In this document: positions 60,933 to 64,000 of the stretch, piece after piece
Position numbering within the stretch: the first letter of the stretch is position 1
Layout: each line of letters starts with the position of its first letter
Assembly (NCBI GenBank): GCA_964434105.1
Contig: CAYSTJ010000009.1
Location: 30,908-94,907 of the forward strand
Length of the DNA: 64,000 bases
Direction: 5' to 3'
From: CAYNST01 sp964434105
Lineage (GTDB): Bacteria > Pseudomonadota > Gammaproteobacteria > Pseudomonadales > Cellvibrionaceae
Made by a program: the position numbers and the translations under genes
The notes under the pieces: model-generated
The model's database searches: none
What the model saw: the letters and a program-made list of their open reading frames with translations, nothing else
What the model was told of the DNA's origin: nothing

Positions 60933-60990
60933 GATATTTTATGTTTGTTTGGTGAATCATTTGCGCTTTTTGTAAATGATATTTTACAAA
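60926..60990. promoter_or_regulatory. Two related operator-like sites in the yjfI/DUF6471 spacer
   Basis: TTTGTAAA-TGATAT-TTTACAAA at 60969-60990 is a perfect eight-base inverted repeat just before the ribosome site of the DUF6471-like gene. A similar sequence, CTGTAAAGATATTTTATG, lies at 60926-60943 and covers the -35 of the yjf promoter. The shared pattern TGTAAA-(T)GATATTTTA in both suggests one DNA-binding protein acting on both divergent genes; the small DUF6471-like protein is the obvious candidate (inference). Confidence 0.6.
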
Positions 60991-61000
60991 GAGGAAGCCA

Positions 61001-61270
61001 ATGCACAGTACTATCCCCTCCGCCGCCTGGCGCGAACTGGTCAGTCGCCTGGTGAAGTCGGAAATGTCAAAGCGCAAACTCCGCTATGAAGATCTCAGCC
61101 AGCGTCTGGCTCTATATGGGGTTCAGCAAAGCGCAGACAACCTGCGCAATAAAATCAACCGCGGCATTATGGGGGCAGATTTGTTGCTGCAGGTGGTGTT
61201 TGTGCTGGATATCCGTAGTCTGGATAAAGCGATGCTTGCCGAAATACTGAGCACGATTCAGCAACACTGA
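61001..61270 (+). CDS. DUF6471-like small protein, possible regulator
   Basis: An 89-residue basic helical protein: WRELVSRLVKSEMSKRKLRYEDLSQRLALYGVQQSADNLRNKINRGIMGADLLLQVVFVLDI. The pattern L--E--R--l-Y--L---L---G------N--NKI-RG-f-A-fllq is that of the DUF6471 family, whose helix arrangement resembles a helix-turn-helix (YEDLSQRL, then SADNLRNKINRG). GAGGAAG precedes the ATG. It is divergent from the yjf operon across a spacer with two operator-like sites, so an autoregulatory repressor role is plausible but not shown. Confidence 0.75.
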   Translation: MHSTIPSAAWRELVSRLVKSEMSKRKLRYEDLSQRLALYGVQQSADNLRNKINRGIMGADLLLQVVFVLDIRSLDKAMLAEILSTIQQH

Positions 61271-61343
61271 CGGCTCCAGGTGGCCTTGTATTCATACCAA
61301 AGCTTGATGGACGGACACCCCTGCTGCGCCTCATGCAGCGCAG

Positions 61344-61730
61344 TTACTCGTCGGCGGCAATGATTTCGGCAATAGTATCGTCAATCGTGATCAGCGGATT
61401 GTCTGTCAATCCGGCAGCATCTGTCCGGGGCACTTCCAGTGAGCACATACTCGTGCCGCCGACGGCCAGCGCAAAAGCAAGAATAATGAAATGCGCGGCC
61501 GGTTGCGTAATGGCGTACGCCATGGGTGACGAATCCTTATAGCGCTTCCAGAGAAAGAGAATATAAACGTGAGCCAAAAGGGAAAAAAGGAAAATACCCA
61601 CGGAAATTGCCGCGAAAACCGAACTGTTCAGGCAGAACACGCTGGGTACGATACCGGCTACTAACGCAAGCAGGCACAGCAATGCCGGCGTTATATACAC
61701 TAGATCCAGGTTGTACTTTCCAATTTGCAT
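61344..61730 (-). CDS. Small multi-pass membrane protein of unknown function
   Basis: A 128-residue protein with about four hydrophobic segments (YITPALLCLLALVAGIV, FAAISVGIFLFSLLAHVYILFLW, AHFIILAFALAVGGTSM) and an acidic C-terminal tail (TIDDTIAEIIAADE). No family recognised. The ATG at 61730 lies in a spacer with AT-rich sequence but no clear ribosome site. Alone on the minus strand. Confidence 0.6.
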   Translation of the reverse strand: MQIGKYNLDLVYITPALLCLLALVAGIVPSVFCLNSSVFAAISVGIFLFSLLAHVYILFLWKRYKDSSPMAYAITQPAAHFIILAFALAVGGTSMCSLEVPRTDAAGLTDNPLITIDDTIAEIIAADE

Positions 61731-61827
61731 CCGTCTTCCCGATGTAACTATTCACGATGTAACTATTCAGCTCACGCCCCGATTTGCCCCTTTACCTACA
61801 AATAAAGCTGCGTTAAAAAATGGTCAC

Positions 61828-61848
61828 AAACCTGTCGGGAACAGGTTT
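61828..61848 (-). terminator. Hairpin downstream of the LysE gene
   Basis: AAACCTGT (61828-61835), five-base loop, ACAGGTTT (61841-61848). Reading the minus strand, the stem is followed by GTGACCA and then TTTTTT, a loose Rho-independent terminator about 170 bases after the LysE stop. Confidence 0.45.
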
Positions 61849-61908
61849 GAACGCCTGCCCAGGCGGCCCGGAGGGCGACGCGCAGGATGCGCGGCGTATT
61901 GACACGAG

Positions 61909-61981
61909 TAAACTCACATTTTTCGCCTTGCTCTGAACAAATCTGGACGCAATCTGAACAGTTACGACACGAGCTGAGTAG
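61909..61981 (+). repeat. Dispersed 73-base intergenic repeat, copy 2
   Basis: Same element as at 34042-34114: begins TAAACTCACATTTTT, contains GCAATCTGAACA, 56 of 73 positions identical without gaps. Here it lies between the end of the LysE gene and the start of a membrane protein gene, with no shared neighbour with copy 1. Confidence 0.7.
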
Positions 61982-62020
61982 TTACTTCCCGATATCACAG
62001 GCTATGCGCGGTACCTTCCA

Positions 62021-62635
62021 CTATCCACTGAAAAAGACATAAATACTACTGCCAATCAGCAGCGCGCTGGAGGCATAGCGCACATAGGCGGCGTGTGGCG
62101 ACGCTTTGAAGCGATGCTGGGTGCCGGCAGCCAGTAATGCATAACCCAGCATGACGCTGCCCATGGCCACCGTGACTATACCGTAGATCAACCCCATATC
62201 GAATGCCGAAAGCGCGGTCAAGTCCAGGAAGGCAGGAAAAAAACTGAGGTAAAACAGCACCGCCTTCGGATTGACGAGGGTGGTGACGAGCCCGGTTACA
62301 AAGCTGGCCAGATGACTGGGCCGGCCAACCTGGGTGACCGGTACGTCACGGGGCTGTGAAACCGCTATACGGACACCAAGAAAAAGCAGATAGGCTGCCC
62401 CGACATATCTGACCAGGTTAAACAGATCGCCCATCACGGTCGCCAGGGCAGCCAGCCCGAACAGGGCGAGCGTGATAAATACATAGTCGCCCACGACAAT
62501 GCCCGCGCTGGTGGATATGCCGTGGCGCAAGCCGGCGGACAGTGTACGCGCCATGACGACCAGAATGCCCGGACCGGGAACCAGCGCCAGAGCTATCATG
62601 GCCCCAAGCAGGGCGAATGCCGATGTCAATGTCAC
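62021..62635 (-). CDS. LysE/RhtB-family amino acid exporter
   Basis: A 204-residue inner-membrane exporter with about six helices. Family blocks: ALALVPGPGILVVMARTLSAGLRHGISTSAGIVVGDYVFI (the P-G-P motif and G-x-x-x-G-D), YLLFLGVRI, SFVTGLVTTLVNPKAVLFYLSFFPAFLD (N-P-K). Exports amino acids such as homoserine lactone, threonine or leucine in known members; the substrate here is not deducible. Alone on the minus strand. Confidence 0.92.
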   Translation of the reverse strand: MTLTSAFALLGAMIALALVPGPGILVVMARTLSAGLRHGISTSAGIVVGDYVFITLALFGLAALATVMGDLFNLVRYVGAAYLLFLGVRIAVSQPRDVPVTQVGRPSHLASFVTGLVTTLVNPKAVLFYLSFFPAFLDLTALSAFDMGLIYGIVTVAMGSVMLGYALLAAGTQHRFKASPHAAYVRYASSALLIGSSIYVFFSG

Positions 62636-63752
62636 AGAATGCGTGCCGTCAGTAAGTGGTGAAGCCGTGGTTAATACAACCTGACCCTAATGGTCACGCG
62701 CCGTTCAGACCGGATGCATCCACTTGCGACTGAAGATCATCAACAAGGGGGCGAAGTCTCGATAGAATGGCCGGTCGAGCACAGCGGACCTGACAGCGTT
62801 TACCTTGGCTATACACCAAGATTAGTGGTATTTCCCGTTAAGCTCCAATCTGCGAGTAATAGTTGGAGAGCAGGACAGCTCGAACGGCAGCTAGTTAACC
62901 CGCCTGGTGACCGTTTCGTCGGTCAAATCAAGGGCAGGACGGAGTCGTATTACCCCGAAATACAGAGACCCGTCACATCAGGCAGCGGATATTGCATTTC
63001 TGACAGAAGTTAACACGATGATTACCGGTTGAATAAGAATACTGAAACTTGAAGGACCTTCCTGTCAGAAAAATGCAAAAGACGTAAACGCGGTGGGCTG
63101 AATGATTATGGTAATAACATGGTAAGCATATTTCGAGTATGAACCGGGAATTCTGATAGTTTAGCGATGGTTAATCTATTCCCGCTATCTTTATCAAGAC
63201 GACATTGTCATCACTTCATGTAGGAAATCAACCACGCTGGCATCGATCGGCTTGTCCATCACAAAAATGCGTATTGGTATAGCCTGACGTTGCGATTCCC
63301 GTTAGTCTTTTGACTGTCACGGGCTGTAGGTGCCACTATTGCGCCATCCGGGCAGCAAAAAAATAATTATGTCAATTCTCAAAGCAGCCCGCTATTCGAT
63401 TTATGGCAAGATCTTTGGATATATTGCGGCCGAACAATCAATCAAAAAATGAATAAAGTAAAATCAGGTTATGGCAAATTGTTATAAATTCGGGCGAGCC
63501 AATGGTTTTGATATGGGCGTCTATATTGGGCCTCGAAATCTCGACTGGTTCGAGGCAAGATCAATGCACCAACGAAGCTACGGCGGCTGAGTATCGTGGG
63601 GCAAACTGCGCAACGTTTGGGCAATCGCTTCACAATGCGTGCGATAGAATCACAGCGGATTAAGCCAATTGCGGGGAGTCTTTTCGGCTTGTTACCGCCA
63701 GGCATAGTCGGGCCGAAATCGCTCCCTTTCCTATAAAGCGGAGGTGGATACA
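62636..63752. other. About 1.1 kb with no supportable gene
   Basis: Frames of 90-110 codons exist but have no ribosome site, motif or protein-like composition. The middle (about 63100-63460) is AT-richer, with many stops in all frames. A minus-strand stretch at about 63207-63287 reads like a short protein C-terminus (IFVMDKPIDASVVDFLHEV) but stops lie just upstream, so at most it is a gene remnant. The 3' end carries the GGAGGTG ribosome site of the next gene. Confidence 0.45.
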
Positions 63753-64000
63753 ATGGAACAAAAAAAACGGTTGTGGGGCATTGGCGGGTTATTAACGGCG
63801 GTCTTGCTCATAGCTGCCATAAGCATAATTGACGACAAGCCGGAAGATGAAACCCATCAGATGGAAGCCAGTGTATCGCCGGCCGAAGACAGTGCAGTTG
63901 CGCCGGCTTTGAAGCCGGCCATTGGGCCGGAAAAAATGCCAGCCACAGCCGAGTTCGATCCGGATGTGGAAGCACTAAGTGATCTCGAAATCGAATTGCG
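63753..64000 (+). CDS. N-terminal part of a membrane-anchored protein (cut by window end)
   Basis: An open frame from the ATG at 63753 with GGAGGTG nine bases upstream runs off the window. The visible 82 residues have a short basic start (MEQKKR), one membrane helix (about 7-27, LWGIGGLLTAVLLIAAISII) and then an acidic, Pro/Ala-rich disordered stretch (DDKPEDET, SPAEDSAVAPALKPA). Likely a single-pass inner-membrane protein with its bulk in the periplasm. Family not recognisable from this part. Confidence 0.7.
   Translation, partial: MEQKKRLWGIGGLLTAVLLIAAISIIDDKPEDETHQMEASVSPAEDSAVAPALKPAIGPEKMPATAEFDPDVEALSDLEIEL

Noticed and set aside
62690..63013. 107-codon plus-strand frame downstream of LysE
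   Set aside because: No ribosome site, no motif and no coherent secondary-structure pattern.
63207..63287. Minus-strand peptide resembling a receiver-domain C-terminus
   Set aside because: Stops lie directly upstream in the same frame and no matching upstream part was found in other frames; too short to call a pseudogene.
63469..63753. 94-codon minus-strand frame near the right edge
   Set aside because: It starts inside the ribosome site of the plus-strand membrane protein gene, has no ribosome site of its own, and its composition (Arg, Pro, Ile mixture) is not protein-like.
1..64000. CRISPR arrays, rRNA, tRNA, insertion sequences, prophage
   Set aside because: No regularly spaced direct repeats, no rRNA-like stretches, no tRNA cloverleaf noticed, and no transposase or phage proteins among the frames; a tRNA scan was not possible here.

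Overview
The window looks like chromosomal DNA of a free-living, carbohydrate-degrading gammaproteobacterium. The housekeeping proteins (IlvD, ArgA, MetK, AhcY, TktA, Pgk, HemC/D/X/Y, SerA, RpiA) are gammaproteobacterial in type. A secreted GH5 cellulase lipoprotein carries a 30-residue polyserine linker, a habit of Cellvibrio/Saccharophagus-type bacteria, so a Cellvibrionales-like host is my best guess (inference, genus not determined). No rRNA, tRNA, CRISPR array, transposase or phage gene was found.

Layout. 1-7.5 kb: an OmpA-like lipoprotein, ilvD, a response regulator with a TPR-like tail, argA and a membrane acyltransferase. 7.5-12.8 kb: a minus-strand methionine/SAM-cycle operon (sahR-like regulator, metK, ahcY, metF, rsmE) behind a perfect 40-bp palindrome that is very probably its operator. 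13-19.3 kb: GH5 cellulase, tktA, pgk and a serine hydrolase. 19.3-24.1 kb: six tightly packed minus-strand genes for a surface glycan or modified lipid (GtrA, GT2, LPG-synthase-type membrane protein, APH/choline-kinase-like kinase, HAD phosphatase, nucleotidyltransferase). Divergent from these are a GT-C-like membrane protein with a PA14-like tail, a GMC oxidoreductase and a small Tat-type lipoprotein. 28-34 kb: argE, a PhzF protein, a GspE/PilB-type ATPase and an exported AspA/AstE-like metallohydrolase. 34-39 kb: hemC-hemD-hemX-hemY ending at a clear terminator. 39-43 kb: pirin, a small membrane protein, a stand-alone LpxC of alphaproteobacterial flavour, an FHA protein and a lipoprotein. 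43-52 kb: a 1686-residue hybrid sensor kinase ending in GGDEF, a phosphopantetheinyl transferase, an alpha/beta hydrolase, a thioesterase, serA and rpiA.

52.3-55 kb is the clearest accessory island. It holds a two-part protein whose AT-richer tip is followed by an AT-rich lipoprotein gene, and then a decayed second copy of the conserved part alone. This looks like a polymorphic toxin/immunity locus with an orphan cassette. 55-61.3 kb has a FAD/Rieske oxidoreductase facing a complete yjfIJKLMC-type operon (PspA-family envelope-stress locus), with a divergent DUF6471-like gene across a spacer carrying two related operator-like sites. The last 2.7 kb holds a membrane protein, a LysE exporter, about 1.1 kb without a supportable gene, and the start of a membrane-anchored protein cut by the window end.
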